Origin: Candidatus Saccharimonadota bacterium
GTDB taxonomy: Bacteria > Patescibacteriota > Saccharimonadia > Saccharimonadales > Saccharimonadaceae
Length of the DNA stretch: 49,575 nt
Direction of reading: 5' to 3'
Assembly: GCA_030531645.1 (NCBI GenBank)
Contig: JAUNNB010000007.1
Coordinates: 1 to 49,575, forward strand
The notes beneath the pieces were generated by a model, which saw only the letters and a list, made by a program, of their open reading frames with translations, had not been told where the DNA came from and did not search any database. A program made the position numbers and the translations under genes. Each line of letters starts with the position of its first letter. Position 1 is the stretch's first letter. Of this stretch, positions 30,277 through 39,420 are shown piece after piece.

Positions 30277-31368
30277 ATGTCTAAAAAAATCGATATGGAT
30301 ACCGGAACGTTTATGCGTTTCTGGATGGCGCTTTTAGCGTTTATTGTTGTAGTATTATTTATTCTTCAGGCAGCAGAAGGGATTCTCATTATTTGTGCAT
30401 CCATCTTCCTAGCTATCGCCCTTACTCCTTTCGCTAAGAAACTTGACCAAATCGACAAGCGTAAAACGCGCAAGACACTTTCCAACGTTATGGCAGTATC
30501 CATTGTAGTGGTGGTATTTGTAGGTATCGTAGCGGCTGTCGGACCAGTTATTGTCGACCAGCTCTCCAAGTTTCTAAACAAGGCTCCGACTGAAATATCC
30601 AATTTCCTCGACAATACAGATCTCTCTGGTCTTGAGAAGTTCCTCGGTTCCGAAGATCTCAAAGCAGACATTATCAACACCTCTCGTAACGTCATTACAA
30701 CCATTAGGGAAAATCTTTCCGTCATCGCATTAAATAGCATCAGCGCTCTCGTCAACGCTATTACCACAGCTATCTTCATTGTAGTTCTTACTATTCTATT
30801 TATGCTTCAAGGTCCAGAACTACTTGAATCTTCTTGGAAATCATTCTCAATGAAAAACGAGCGTAAGGCAAAAATTCTACGCCGCACTCTCGACAAAATG
30901 GCTAATGTTATTTCAATCTATGTTTCCCGTCAGGTTCTCGTCGCTATTCTCGATGGTTTTGTGGCTGGCCTTCTTGCCTTCTTGCTCAGCCTCTTTACTC
31001 CAGTCGACAGCGGCTTCGCTATCCCAGTCGGCCTCATCTCCGCCATCTGCTACCTAATCCCAATGTTTGGTCCGATCATCTCCTCAGTCCTGAACGCGCT
31101 TCTCCTCGTCGTTTCTTCACCACTCGCAGCCGCCATTTACCTCGTGGTCTATATTATCTACGCACAGATTGAAGCCAACATTATCGCACCAAAACTCCAA
31201 GGTCAAGGCCTCGATCTCTCACCGCTCGTTATCCTTGTTGCAATCGTCCTCGGTATGTATGCATTTGGATTCATTGGCTGTATCATCGCTATCCCAATCG
31301 CCGGCTGTATCAAAGTCATCATCGACGAACTCCCATCCCTTAAAACACTCTCAGATAAGAACAACTAG
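30277..31368 (+). CDS. AI-2E family (YdiK/PerM-like) membrane transporter
   Basis: A 363-residue protein with about seven to eight hydrophobic segments in the AI-2E family arrangement: two at the N-terminus (residues 13-50), a polar extracellular loop (about 95-145), then helices to residue 345. Family landmarks are the region FVAGLLAFLLSLFTPVDSGFAIPVGLISAICYLIP-like block near 225-262 and YIIYAQIEANIIAPKLQG near 288. Substrates in the family include autoinducer-2, polyamines or Na+; undetermined here. AAGGAG lies six bases before the start. Confidence 0.9.
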   Translation: MSKKIDMDTGTFMRFWMALLAFIVVVLFILQAAEGILIICASIFLAIALTPFAKKLDQIDKRKTRKTLSNVMAVSIVVVVFVGIVAAVGPVIVDQLSKFLNKAPTEISNFLDNTDLSGLEKFLGSEDLKADIINTSRNVITTIRENLSVIALNSISALVNAITTAIFIVVLTILFMLQGPELLESSWKSFSMKNERKAKILRRTLDKMANVISIYVSRQVLVAILDGFVAGLLAFLLSLFTPVDSGFAIPVGLISAICYLIPMFGPIISSVLNALLLVVSSPLAAAIYLVVYIIYAQIEANIIAPKLQGQGLDLSPLVILVAIVLGMYAFGFIGCIIAIPIAGCIKVIIDELPSLKTLSDKNN

Positions 31369-31373
31369 TGTCC

Positions 31374-31402
31374 TTGACAACACCTCGATAACATACTATT
31401 AT
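31374..31402 (+). promoter_or_regulatory. Promoter of the queuosine precursor transporter, leaderless
   Basis: TTGACA (31374-31379), 17 bp, TATTAT (31397-31402), seven bases before the ATG at 31410. Confidence 0.75.
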
Positions 31403-31409
31403 ATATAGT

Positions 31410-32102
31410 ATGTCAAGTGGACAATTCTTCTCAAATAAAAAGCTCAGTTTGCTTATCTTTTTGACGTCAATCTCGGCCGGTCTCGTATTGCTATCAAATA
31501 TCGCCGCAGGGAAATTATGGGATTTCTTTGGCATCGCCGTTGACGGCGGTATCATCTGCTTCCCATTAACATACATTCTAGGCGATCTCATTGTTGAACA
31601 TTTTGGCGAAAAAACCTCAAAGAGCATCGTTTATTTCAGTGCCTTGTTCAACATACTTTCTATCTTCGTTCTATGGGGAGTTATCGCACTTCCAGCTTAT
31701 CCAGGTTGGGATGCACAGGATGCATTTGCTACAACATTAGGATTCACCCCGCGTATCATTTTTGGCTCACTTACTAGCTTTATCCTCTCCAATATCGCAA
31801 ACATTTTCATCTTCGACAAACTAAAAAACTACAGCAAAAATCACCCCACCAAAAACAAGAAATTTGGTAAAATCTTCAGCAAAAGTTATATCGCTCGCGC
31901 CATCGGCTCTTCCGTTGTTGCCCATCTCATAGATTCATTAATTTTCGAAACAATCGCCTTCCTAGGTGTCCTCAGCTTCCCAGAATTCCTCGCTCAAGCA
32001 GCCTTTGCCTATGTAGCAGGTCTCGCTATTGAAATTGCCCTTAGCCCAATCTCAAGTATTATTTCTAAGCAGTGTGGCAAATACATCGCGGAGACTAAAT
32101 GA
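31410..32102 (+). CDS. Queuosine precursor transporter (VUT/YhhQ family)
   Basis: A 230-residue protein with about six membrane helices. The segments LVLLSNIAAGKLWDF, FPLTYILGDLIVEHFGEK and RAIGSSVVAHLIDSLIFETIAF are the COG1738 signatures. It imports preQ1 or a later queuosine precursor. It overlaps tgt in ATGA, so import and tRNA insertion are encoded as a unit, fitting an organism that scavenges queuosine precursors from its surroundings. Confidence 0.88.
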   Translation: MSSGQFFSNKKLSLLIFLTSISAGLVLLSNIAAGKLWDFFGIAVDGGIICFPLTYILGDLIVEHFGEKTSKSIVYFSALFNILSIFVLWGVIALPAYPGWDAQDAFATTLGFTPRIIFGSLTSFILSNIANIFIFDKLKNYSKNHPTKNKKFGKIFSKSYIARAIGSSVVAHLIDSLIFETIAFLGVLSFPEFLAQAAFAYVAGLAIEIALSPISSIISKQCGKYIAETK

Positions 32103-33283
32103 GCGACTTCTCCTTCGAGATTATCCAACATATTCCGGGTGAACTTGGTCGCGCCGGCATCATCCATACACCTCACGGCGACATCAAAACTCCAGCTTTT
32201 ATGACAGTCGGTACACGCGGTGAAGTGCGTTATGTCTCATTTGACGATTTAAAATCCATCTCAGCCCAAGCAATGCTTAGTAATGGTTATCATCTCCGCA
32301 ATGTCTCCCCAGAAATCGCTGAGCATGGTGGTCTCGCAGCATGGTCTGGTTGGAACGGGCCAACGCTCACGGACTCTGGTGGTTTCCAAGTTATGTCGCT
32401 TGGTTCAGGTCTGGGTAAAGTTGTTTCGATGGAGCGCGAAAAACATGTCACCAACACAGCCCATACCGAGCGTCTCGCACATGTGAGCGAAGAAGGTGTC
32501 TCTTTTAAGGACCCATTTACTGGCGAAGAAGATTTCATCGGACCAGAAGAATCTATGCAAATTCAATGCCGTATTGGTGCGGATATTCATATGGCTTATG
32601 ATGAACTTACCTCGCTCGCAGATACTTACGGATACAACGTCGAAGCTCTTGGTCGTACAGAACGCTGGGCTCAGCGCAGCATCGATGAGCATATAAAATT
32701 ACGTGATTCACTCGGATATCGTCAATCGCTCTACGGCGTCCTCCAAGGTGGTAGATGGGAAGATCTTCGTCGTTCAACCGCCAAGAAACTTGGCAAAATG
32801 GAATTCGACGGTTTTGGTTTAGGCGGGGCGTTTCTAAAAGAAGATTTGGGCGAAATCCTACGTTGGTGCAACGAAGAACTCCCTGAAGAAAAACCTCGCC
32901 ACTTACTGGGGCTTTCACATCCAGACGACATTCTTATCGGCACGCTTATGGGTGCTGATACTTTCGATTGTGTTGCTCCAACTCGCGAAGCGCGTCATGG
33001 TCGCATCTATACAAAACACGGTAATATCAATCTTCGCAAGTACGCCGATTCCGAGGAACTACTCGACGAAAATTGCGACTGTCCAGCCTGCTCCGCCGGT
33101 CTTACTCGAGGTTACTTACGCGCACTTTGGAAATCCGGAGACCCAGTCAAAAAAGCCGAATTCTATAACGCAGTTTCATTGCATAATCTACGCTTCATCA
33201 TCCGATTCACAGAAGATATTCGCACAGCAATCTTAGAAGGTCGCTTCAAAGAATTCTATGATTTATTCTTCGCTTCTTCTTGA
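32099..33283 (+). CDS. tgt: Queuine/preQ1 tRNA-ribosyltransferase
   Basis: A 394-residue TIM-barrel enzyme that swaps G34 of GUN-anticodon tRNAs for a queuosine precursor. [10 protein letters not shown] near residue 91 (catalytic Asp), [49 protein letters not shown] (nucleophile Asp) and the zinc site CDCPAC followed by a distal His (LHN) are all present. Coupled to the precursor transporter. Its 3' end overlaps uvrB convergently by 28 bases. Confidence 0.96.
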   Translation: MSDFSFEIIQHIPGELGRAGIIHTPHGDIKTPAFMTVGTRGEVRYVSFDDLKSISAQAMLSNGYHLRNVSPEIAEHGGLAAWSGWNGPTLTDSGGFQVMSLGSGLGKVVSMEREKHVTNTAHTERLAHVSEEGVSFKDPFTGEEDFIGPEESMQIQCRIGADIHMAYDELTSLADTYGYNVEALGRTERWAQRSIDEHIKLRDSLGYRQSLYGVLQGGRWEDLRRSTAKKLGKMEFDGFGLGGAFLKEDLGEILRWCNEELPEEKPRHLLGLSHPDDILIGTLMGADTFDCVAPTREARHGRIYTKHGNINLRKYADSEELLDENCDCPACSAGLTRGYLRALWKSGDPVKKAEFYNAVSLHNLRFIIRFTEDIRTAILEGRFKEFYDLFFASS

Positions 33284-35361
33284 ACCTGAATTATCTGATC
33301 TCTAAGCACAGCCGCTCTCTCAAAGTCTAAATTGGCCGCCGCTAGCTTCATCTCGCTTTCAAGCGCCTTCACCAACTTCGGCAATTCTTGCTTTGGAATA
33401 CGCTTAATATTAAGCTCGGATTTTTGTTCTTTTTCTGGAATAATCGCACGCAAGCCCTGTGAGATTTCCTTTTCAACCGACTTAGGCGTAATCTTATGGT
33501 CTTTATTATATTTTTGCTGAATTTCACGACGGCGATTTGTTTCTTCGATGGCACGCGCCATACTTTCAGTTATATTATCCGCATACATAATCACATGGCC
33601 TTCCACGTGACGCGCTGCACGACCAATTGTCTGAATCAACGCAGACTCACTTCTAAGGAATCCCTCTTTATCGGCATCTATAATCGCCACAAGGGAAACT
33701 TCCGGCAAATCCAAACCTTCACGAAGCAAGTTAATGCCAACCAATACATCATAGACTCCGGCTCGCAAATCTCGTAATATATCACCGCGTTCCAGTGTAT
33801 CGATATCGGAATGTATATACGCAGTCTTAATGCCACGCTCCTTCAAATGGTCAGTCAAATCCTCAGCCATGCGCTTAGTTAAAGTAGTCACAAGCGTCCT
33901 CTGCCCCTTAGCCACACGCTTATCAATCTCCTCCATCAAATCATCAATCTGGCCATCACTACCTCTCACTTCAATCTCTGGATCGAGAAGCCCAGTCGGA
34001 CGAATCACTTGTTCTGCAGGCTTTGGTGAATGTTTCAGTTCATATTCACCAGGAGTTGCAGAGACATAAATCGCTTGCCTAACATGATCTTGAAATTCGC
34101 TAAAAGTAAGTGGTCTATTATCAAGTGCGCTCGGAAGCCTAAAACCAAAATCTACCAAAGTAGTCTTCCTAGCATGGTCGCCATTATACATACCACGCAC
34201 TTGTGGCAATGTCATATGAGACTCATCCACCATCAACAAGAAATCTTTAGGGAAGAAGTCTAGCAATGTTGCTGGCGGCTCGCCAGCCACTCGGCCATCA
34301 AGATGCCTCGAGTAGTTTTCAATGCCTTTCACAAAGCCAGTTTCAGCCAACATTTCAAGGTCATACTTAGTGCGTTGAGACAAACGCTGCGCTTCAAGAA
34401 ATTTACCTTCTTTTTCAAAGTAAGCCAGTCTCTCATCAAACTCAACTTTTATAGTCTCAATAGCCTTCTCAAGTTGATCACGCGGTGTCGCATAGTGGGT
34501 ATTTGGGAAGATATGAATTCTGTCTGGGCGTTCCAAAACTTCTGCCGTTAACGGGTCAATTATTTTCACATTCTCTAACGCATCAAAGCCAAATTCGAAT
34601 CTATAAGCTACTTCGCCCGAAGCAGGGAACAGGTCAATCGTATCGCCCATCACACGGAAATTTCCACGCTCAAATGCCAAGTCATTCCTATGATATTGCA
34701 TCGCCACGAGATAAATCATAAAGTTTGTCTGGCTCAAGCTATCTTTAACCTGGGTAGCATTATTAATTAAGCTCTTCACCGCCGCTTCAGTCATTTCCGA
34801 ACGCACTGCGCTAGATTCTCTCGAAAGCAGTTTCTCCATTTTTTCGCTACTTATCACTCGCCAAGTATTATTTATTTTTTCAAGTGGCAAAGACATTTCC
34901 GTATAGTGATCAGGTGAACCAATACCATAAATACACGATACTGATGCAACAATAATCGTATCTGGGCGAGTTAAAAGCGCTACCGTCGCGGCATGGCGCA
35001 ATCTATCGATTTCATCATTAATCGCGGAATCCTTTTCAATATAAGTATCCGTCGATGCAATATAGGCTTCCGGTTGATAATAATCAAAGTATGATACAAA
35101 ATAATGGACTTCATTTTCAGGGAAGAATTCACGGAATTCCGCATAGAGCTGAGCTGCCAACGTCTTATTGTGTGCCAAAATCAAAGTAGGTTTCTGTACC
35201 TGTTCAATAATATTCGCCATCGTGAAGGTCTTACCAGACCCAGTCACACCTAGCAGTGTTTGCTCACGCTCACCCTTAGCGATGCCCTTTAGAAGTGTCT
35301 TAATTGCTTCTGGCTGGTCGCCTGTTGGTTTGTATTTCGAAACTAGTTTGAACTGTCCCAT
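33256..35361 (-). CDS. uvrB: Excinuclease ABC subunit B
   Basis: A 701-residue DNA-repair helicase-like protein. Walker [11 protein letters not shown] near residue 37, the beta-hairpin [15 protein letters not shown] near 92 that inserts into [31 protein letters not shown] and QTIGRAARH of the second RecA fold, and a UVR motif ([17 protein letters not shown]) at the C-terminus for UvrC/UvrA contact. Stop TAG. Leaderless start, divergent from the deaminase gene. Confidence 0.97.
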   Translation of the reverse strand: MGQFKLVSKYKPTGDQPEAIKTLLKGIAKGEREQTLLGVTGSGKTFTMANIIEQVQKPTLILAHNKTLAAQLYAEFREFFPENEVHYFVSYFDYYQPEAYIASTDTYIEKDSAINDEIDRLRHAATVALLTRPDTIIVASVSCIYGIGSPDHYTEMSLPLEKINNTWRVISSEKMEKLLSRESSAVRSEMTEAAVKSLINNATQVKDSLSQTNFMIYLVAMQYHRNDLAFERGNFRVMGDTIDLFPASGEVAYRFEFGFDALENVKIIDPLTAEVLERPDRIHIFPNTHYATPRDQLEKAIETIKVEFDERLAYFEKEGKFLEAQRLSQRTKYDLEMLAETGFVKGIENYSRHLDGRVAGEPPATLLDFFPKDFLLMVDESHMTLPQVRGMYNGDHARKTTLVDFGFRLPSALDNRPLTFSEFQDHVRQAIYVSATPGEYELKHSPKPAEQVIRPTGLLDPEIEVRGSDGQIDDLMEEIDKRVAKGQRTLVTTLTKRMAEDLTDHLKERGIKTAYIHSDIDTLERGDILRDLRAGVYDVLVGINLLREGLDLPEVSLVAIIDADKEGFLRSESALIQTIGRAARHVEGHVIMYADNITESMARAIEETNRRREIQQKYNKDHKITPKSVEKEISQGLRAIIPEKEQKSELNIKRIPKQELPKLVKALESEMKLAAANLDFERAAVLRDQIIQVQEEAKNKS

Positions 35362-35368
35362 CCTATAT

Positions 35369-35374
35369 ATTATA
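35369..35374 (-). promoter_or_regulatory. uvrB promoter, leaderless
   Basis: Minus-strand TATAAT seven bases before the ATG at 35361; the plus-strand box at 35375-35383 begins in the next base. Confidence 0.6.
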
Positions 35375-35383
35375 TGATATAAT
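35375..35383 (+). promoter_or_regulatory. Promoter of the dCMP deaminase-like gene
   Basis: TGATATAAT, followed by a short leader with AAAAGGAGA before the ATG at 35409. Confidence 0.6.
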
Positions 35384-35408
35384 ATACTAAATTAAAAGGA
35401 GAGACAGT

Positions 35409-35942
35409 ATGGACTGGGATACATATTTTATGGGTATCGCAGAAGAAGTTGCAAAGAAATCTAGAGACCCGAGCTCACAAATGGGTTGCGTAATCGTAGA
35501 TCCAAAACACCGCCCTGTTTCCTTTGGCTATAACGGTCTTGTCCAAAGTGCCGACGAATCCAAAATGACACTAAGCGAACGTCCTATGAAATATCGCTTT
35601 GTTATTCACTCCGAAATGAACGCTGTCCTTTTCGCTGGCCGCGACCTAACTGGCTGCACAGTTTATAACCGTGTTGCCACCTGTGACAACTGTCTCAAGC
35701 ATTGTCTCCAAGCCGGCATCAAACGTTTTGTTTACAAAGATCTTCGCGTCCGTTCCTACAAAAACGACCCTCAGAATTCTATGACCAGTCTCGAATCCGA
35801 CGAAGCCATCATTCGTCTTCTCGCGGCCTGCCCAGATGTCGAAACTCTCAATATCACCAACGGCAAGACATACATCGAAGATATTCTTGACTCTTATCCA
35901 AAAGGCTCCAAAGAGCGTAAGAGTCTCGAAAAATGGATTTAA
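35409..35942 (+). CDS. Deoxycytidylate/cytidine deaminase family protein
   Basis: A 177-residue zinc deaminase. H67 and E69 (HSEMN) with C92 and C95 (TCDNC) are the zinc and catalytic residues; an N-terminal MDWDTYFMGIAEEVAKKSRDPSS block is shared with ComEB/dCMP deaminases. Likely converts dCMP to dUMP for thymidylate synthesis in the cytoplasm. The asparagine-containing RPMKYRFVIHSEMNA segment differs from typical E. coli-type enzymes. Directly followed by a 65-residue gene. Confidence 0.82.
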   Translation: MDWDTYFMGIAEEVAKKSRDPSSQMGCVIVDPKHRPVSFGYNGLVQSADESKMTLSERPMKYRFVIHSEMNAVLFAGRDLTGCTVYNRVATCDNCLKHCLQAGIKRFVYKDLRVRSYKNDPQNSMTSLESDEAIIRLLAACPDVETLNITNGKTYIEDILDSYPKGSKERKSLEKWI

Positions 35943-35943
35943 A

Positions 35944-36141
35944 ATGACCAGAACACACAAATTCCAAGGGTTCAGTGAGCCAGAAAAGTGTTGGGTAGGA
36001 GACCAACAAAAGGTTTGCTATGCCACTAAAGACGAAGCCGAAATGGCGGCTCGTTGCGCCGAGTATGACCACGACGCTCCAGCTCTTTCTGTCTATAAAT
36101 GCGAATTTGGCGACCATTGGCACCTCTCTAGTAAATCCTAA
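35944..36141 (+). CDS. Small Cys/His-rich protein
   Basis: A 65-residue protein starting MTRTHKFQGF one base after the deaminase stop (the longer in-frame opening would overlap the deaminase, so this start is preferred). Cysteines at 16, 25, 38 and 53 and a terminal HWHLS resemble a small zinc-binding fold of the type seen in some phage and CPR proteins. Its 3' end overlaps the convergent cutinase-like gene by 14 bases. Function unknown. Confidence 0.6.
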   Translation: MTRTHKFQGFSEPEKCWVGDQQKVCYATKDEAEMAARCAEYDHDAPALSVYKCEFGDHWHLSSKS

Positions 36142-37804
36142 TCCCGGTATTCGGCGCAAGAATAAATGGCTTATTTATAGCTTCACGCTCATATTCTAAA
36201 CTCTCACCTAATCGCCCCTCACCGTCTATCACCTGAACAGTGATTTTATTTTCTACATAGGGATTTAAATCTTTTATAGTCAACTTCATATTATTTTGAG
36301 ACAAAGTATTCCTATCTACAATTCCCAAGAACCCATTATTTAATGTCACTAACACTCCGGTTGCATTAACAGGTAAAACCAAACTTAGTTCTACTGTGTC
36401 TTTTCCGGTTTCAATGTTGTTTGTTGCACGCTTATTCAAAATTCGAAAGGAACCGGTACTAGCCAACATCACACTCGCCCTACTCGTTTTTGTAGTCTCA
36501 ACAGTAGTTTTCATCACATACTTTGCTACTAATTTTTGCAAAGCTGTTTCGTTATTTGAGTTTAAAATTCCGCCAGTATCAATTTCATTATTTGCCAAAT
36601 ACACCCTAACTCGCACATTAGCATCTAAATGATTCTTAAAATCATTTAACATATGAATCACCGCCTCATCCAAACTCCGACTTAACGGCCTTTTATCCGG
36701 TGTCACCGTGCACATAGAAATATTACTATAGTAATAGCTCACCAACATCACGCCAGCACCTTCAGCAATGTCCGCCGCGTCTGTACTAGTAGCTCTCACG
36801 CAACTATTCAAAATCACAATTTCAACAGGCAATTGTCTCTCAAATATCTCATCAATCTTCGCTCTAGCACTCGGATGGTTTCTCTCGTCTACCGGCACAT
36901 CATAAACCGTTGTTACGCCCAATTCCTGATCATATCCAGACGAAATATTATCATTATCGCTAGCACCAGGCGGCGTAAATGTGCTTTCAGTTTTTGGAAT
37001 TTTTTCAGCGCTAAGATGCGCAATTTTATCCGCCACTTCTTCATATCTACCTTGTTCCACATATCCAATATGCCCACCTATCAAATTGACCCAATTAAAA
37101 CTCGATCCACACATAAAATCATAATTATTACACCATGTACCTAGCTTACCTATCCAATTATCTGGCCGATAACCTCGCACCAAATCTTCATCGTCCACCA
37201 ATATTCCTTTATACACCCGGCAATCCGGCACATTCACGCGATAATCCGATAATTGCGCGCCTATACAAGCCATACCATTTTTACCCTCTGGCAAAATTAA
37301 TTCTGGATCACCAACTGTAGCAACATAAATCATCTTCGAAACATCTAGCGCCGGAAGAATCTTACTCGCAATCATTGCGCCTTGCGAATACCCCACTATC
37401 GCAAATTTAGTCTCTGAACATCTTGCAGATGTTTTTGCAATGTCAGCCTTCAATTTACTAATTCCATCTTGCACGCTGTCTGCTAGCTCATAGGCGTTAG
37501 CACCAGACAGAACCGCTCCTGTCGCCACCTCCAAATCTATCCCCACCGCTCGATATTTCAAATCATGAATCGCATAAGAAACTAGAGCAGCCTTCTTTTT
37601 CATTTTATTTTGCATAGCGATTTTAAATTCTTTATAATTCCCACCAGCATCCTGTTCTTCACCAGAGCCACGAATAAAAATTACTTCTAAGTCCGGGCAA
37701 TTCCCACTGGAAGATACCGCCGATACCGGCATACTCCTCAAACAAAAGCCCATTATTGCCACCAAAATTCCCACGCCTATTTTTTGACGATAAAAAAATC
37801 GCAT
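36128..37804 (-). CDS. Secreted cutinase-like alpha/beta hydrolase
   Basis: A 558-residue exported protein. Residues 1 to 30 form a signal peptide (RFFYRQK, hydrophobic core, AVSS). Residues about 36 to 255 match the cutinase/lipase family: GYSQG (S140), CNNYDFMC (D229) and GGHIGYV (H245) give the triad. The remaining 300 residues form an additional region, rich in beta strands near the end. The start at 37804 follows GGAGG; an ATG four codons earlier overlaps this site. In an epibiont it could attack host lipids or esters, including actinobacterial envelopes; this is inference. Confidence 0.82.
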   Translation of the reverse strand: MRFFYRQKIGVGILVAIMGFCLRSMPVSAVSSSGNCPDLEVIFIRGSGEEQDAGGNYKEFKIAMQNKMKKKAALVSYAIHDLKYRAVGIDLEVATGAVLSGANAYELADSVQDGISKLKADIAKTSARCSETKFAIVGYSQGAMIASKILPALDVSKMIYVATVGDPELILPEGKNGMACIGAQLSDYRVNVPDCRVYKGILVDDEDLVRGYRPDNWIGKLGTWCNNYDFMCGSSFNWVNLIGGHIGYVEQGRYEEVADKIAHLSAEKIPKTESTFTPPGASDNDNISSGYDQELGVTTVYDVPVDERNHPSARAKIDEIFERQLPVEIVILNSCVRATSTDAADIAEGAGVMLVSYYYSNISMCTVTPDKRPLSRSLDEAVIHMLNDFKNHLDANVRVRVYLANNEIDTGGILNSNNETALQKLVAKYVMKTTVETTKTSRASVMLASTGSFRILNKRATNNIETGKDTVELSLVLPVNATGVLVTLNNGFLGIVDRNTLSQNNMKLTIKDLNPYVENKITVQVIDGEGRLGESLEYEREAINKPFILAPNTGIRIY

Positions 37805-37888
37805 AATTACCTCCAAATATGCGAAAAAGTGTAAATCTAATATAACAAATCCAAAAAATCTTTCAAGCCTTGTTTTTCACCTAAAAAA

Positions 37889-37897
37889 TGATACAAT
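37889..37897 (+). promoter_or_regulatory. Promoter of the Trm11-like gene, leaderless
   Basis: TGaTACAAT, six bases before the ATG at 37904. Confidence 0.6.
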
Positions 37898-37903
37898 TAT
37901 TTT

Positions 37904-39103
37904 ATGAAATACATAGCCGTGTTGGGACGACTCTCTGATATATCTTTTGCTGAACTACAGGCACAATTCGGTGAATCTGTCCACAGAATATCTAGTAATT
38001 TGGCAGTTTTTGAATCTAAAAATGACCCCGATATCAATCGTTTTGGCGGCGTGCTCAAATTCGGAAAACTCCTCGAATCATCACCGATTGACGCCATTGA
38101 AGAAACTTGCAAAGAGGGAAAAATCACCCTTGGTGTATCCGACTATAGCAAGAATGCTAACCCAAAAAAAGCCTTTTCTGAAGCACTCAAAATCAAGAAA
38201 ATTCTTGCTCGCAAAGGGCATAGTGTCCGAGTAGTTTCAAACGATGGCGATGCCATCCTATCCACCGCTACTGTTCATCATAATCAGCTCGGTGAAAAAC
38301 CACGCCACATAGAGCTTATCAAATTCAGAAACGAATACTATCTTGGTCTAGGCACACAAAATATTACCGCCTACGCACGCCGCGACCAAGCTCGCCCAAA
38401 ACGTGATGCCAAGGTCGGTATGCTTCCGCCTAAACTTGCCCAAATCCTGATTAATCTTTGTGGTCCACTCAAAGCCAATTCCGTAATCCTAGACCCTTTC
38501 TGCGGCACCGGCGTAGTATTACAAGAGGCCACCTTGATGGGTTATCTCCCACTCGGCTCAGATCTGAACCCTCATATGGTAGATTATACAAAAACCAATC
38601 TAACTTGGCTTCTCAAAGGCGATTACAGTCTCCATTTTCCAAAGGTTAGCCTTGCATCACAAGCAAATCGCAGCAAAATCGACCCTGAAGAATGTATTAA
38701 AGAAGGTGATGCCACAGATTTCAAATGGGATGGCAAAATTGACGCCGTCGCCTGTGAGATTTACCTTGGCTCGCCAATGTCTCAGCCACCTGCCGAAATC
38801 AAGCTCAAAACCGAAAAACAAATCTGTAAAGAGACTTTGCTTGGCTTTCTCAAAAACATCGCCCCACAGCTCAAAAAAGATACTCCATTGACCCTCGCAA
38901 TTCCGGCCTGGCTCCGCCCAGATACCTCTAGCGAAAAGAATCTCATCAAAACCCCAGCCGGCCTATATTCCTGCTTAAATGTTCTTGACGAAATCGAAAA
39001 CTTGGGGTATAATGTAATGAAGCAAACGGGGAGCAATAATCTGCTCTATTATCGTAATGGCCAGATTGTCGCCCGTGAAATAATAGTATTAAGGAAAAAG
39101 TAG
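37904..39103 (+). CDS. Trm11-like tRNA guanine-N2 methyltransferase
   Basis: A 399-residue SAM-dependent methylase of the UPF0020/Trm11 class. N-terminal 150 residues resemble a THUMP-like tRNA-binding region; then RRDQARPKRDAKVGMLPPKLA, the SAM loop LDPFCGTGVVLQEA near residue 198, and DAVACEIYLGSP near residue 278 in place of the usual DPPY. Family members methylate guanine in tRNA, often position 10. The unusual active-site motif keeps the exact base uncertain. It precedes rpmA by one base. Confidence 0.78.
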   Translation: MKYIAVLGRLSDISFAELQAQFGESVHRISSNLAVFESKNDPDINRFGGVLKFGKLLESSPIDAIEETCKEGKITLGVSDYSKNANPKKAFSEALKIKKILARKGHSVRVVSNDGDAILSTATVHHNQLGEKPRHIELIKFRNEYYLGLGTQNITAYARRDQARPKRDAKVGMLPPKLAQILINLCGPLKANSVILDPFCGTGVVLQEATLMGYLPLGSDLNPHMVDYTKTNLTWLLKGDYSLHFPKVSLASQANRSKIDPEECIKEGDATDFKWDGKIDAVACEIYLGSPMSQPPAEIKLKTEKQICKETLLGFLKNIAPQLKKDTPLTLAIPAWLRPDTSSEKNLIKTPAGLYSCLNVLDEIENLGYNVMKQTGSNNLLYYRNGQIVAREIIVLRKK

Positions 39104-39104
39104 T

Positions 39105-39377
39105 ATGTCACATGTTAAAGCTGGCGGTACCGCCAAAAACGTCCACAATAATGCTGGCCAACGCCTTGGCGTCAAGCGTTTTGGTGGTCAAAAAGTACGC
39201 TGTGGCGAAGTTCTTGTCCGCCAAACCGGTTCTACTAAGATTGCTGGTCCTGGCACCTATATGTCCAAGAATTTCACTATCCATGCTGCAAAAGATGGTG
39301 TTGTTACCTTTGTCAAAACAAAGAAAACCCACTTCTCTGGCAAATCAGTCCCACGCGTACGCGTAGAAGTTCGCTAA
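39105..39377 (+). CDS. rpmA: Ribosomal protein bL27
   Basis: A 90-residue 50S subunit protein. MSHVKAGGTAKNVHNN is the flexible N-terminal tail that reaches the peptidyl-transferase centre; RLGVKRFGGQKVRCGEVLVRQ is the family core. AAGGA lies ten bases before the start. It starts one base after the methylase stop, so the two genes form an operon, closed by a strong terminator. Confidence 0.96.
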   Translation: MSHVKAGGTAKNVHNNAGQRLGVKRFGGQKVRCGEVLVRQTGSTKIAGPGTYMSKNFTIHAAKDGVVTFVKTKKTHFSGKSVPRVRVEVR

Positions 39378-39381
39378 TTAA

Positions 39382-39404
39382 AGTGCCCCAAGGGGCACTT
39401 TTTT
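39382..39404 (+). terminator. rpmA terminator
   Basis: AGTGCCCC (39382-39389), loop AA, GGGGCACT (39392-39399), T-tract. Confidence 0.9.
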
Positions 39405-39405
39405 G

Positions 39406-39414
39406 TGCTATACT
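39406..39414 (+). promoter_or_regulatory. Promoter of the aldolase fusion gene, leaderless
   Basis: TGcTATACT in the tail of the rpmA terminator, six bases before the ATG at 39421. Confidence 0.6.
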
Positions 39415-39420
39415 ATAAGC

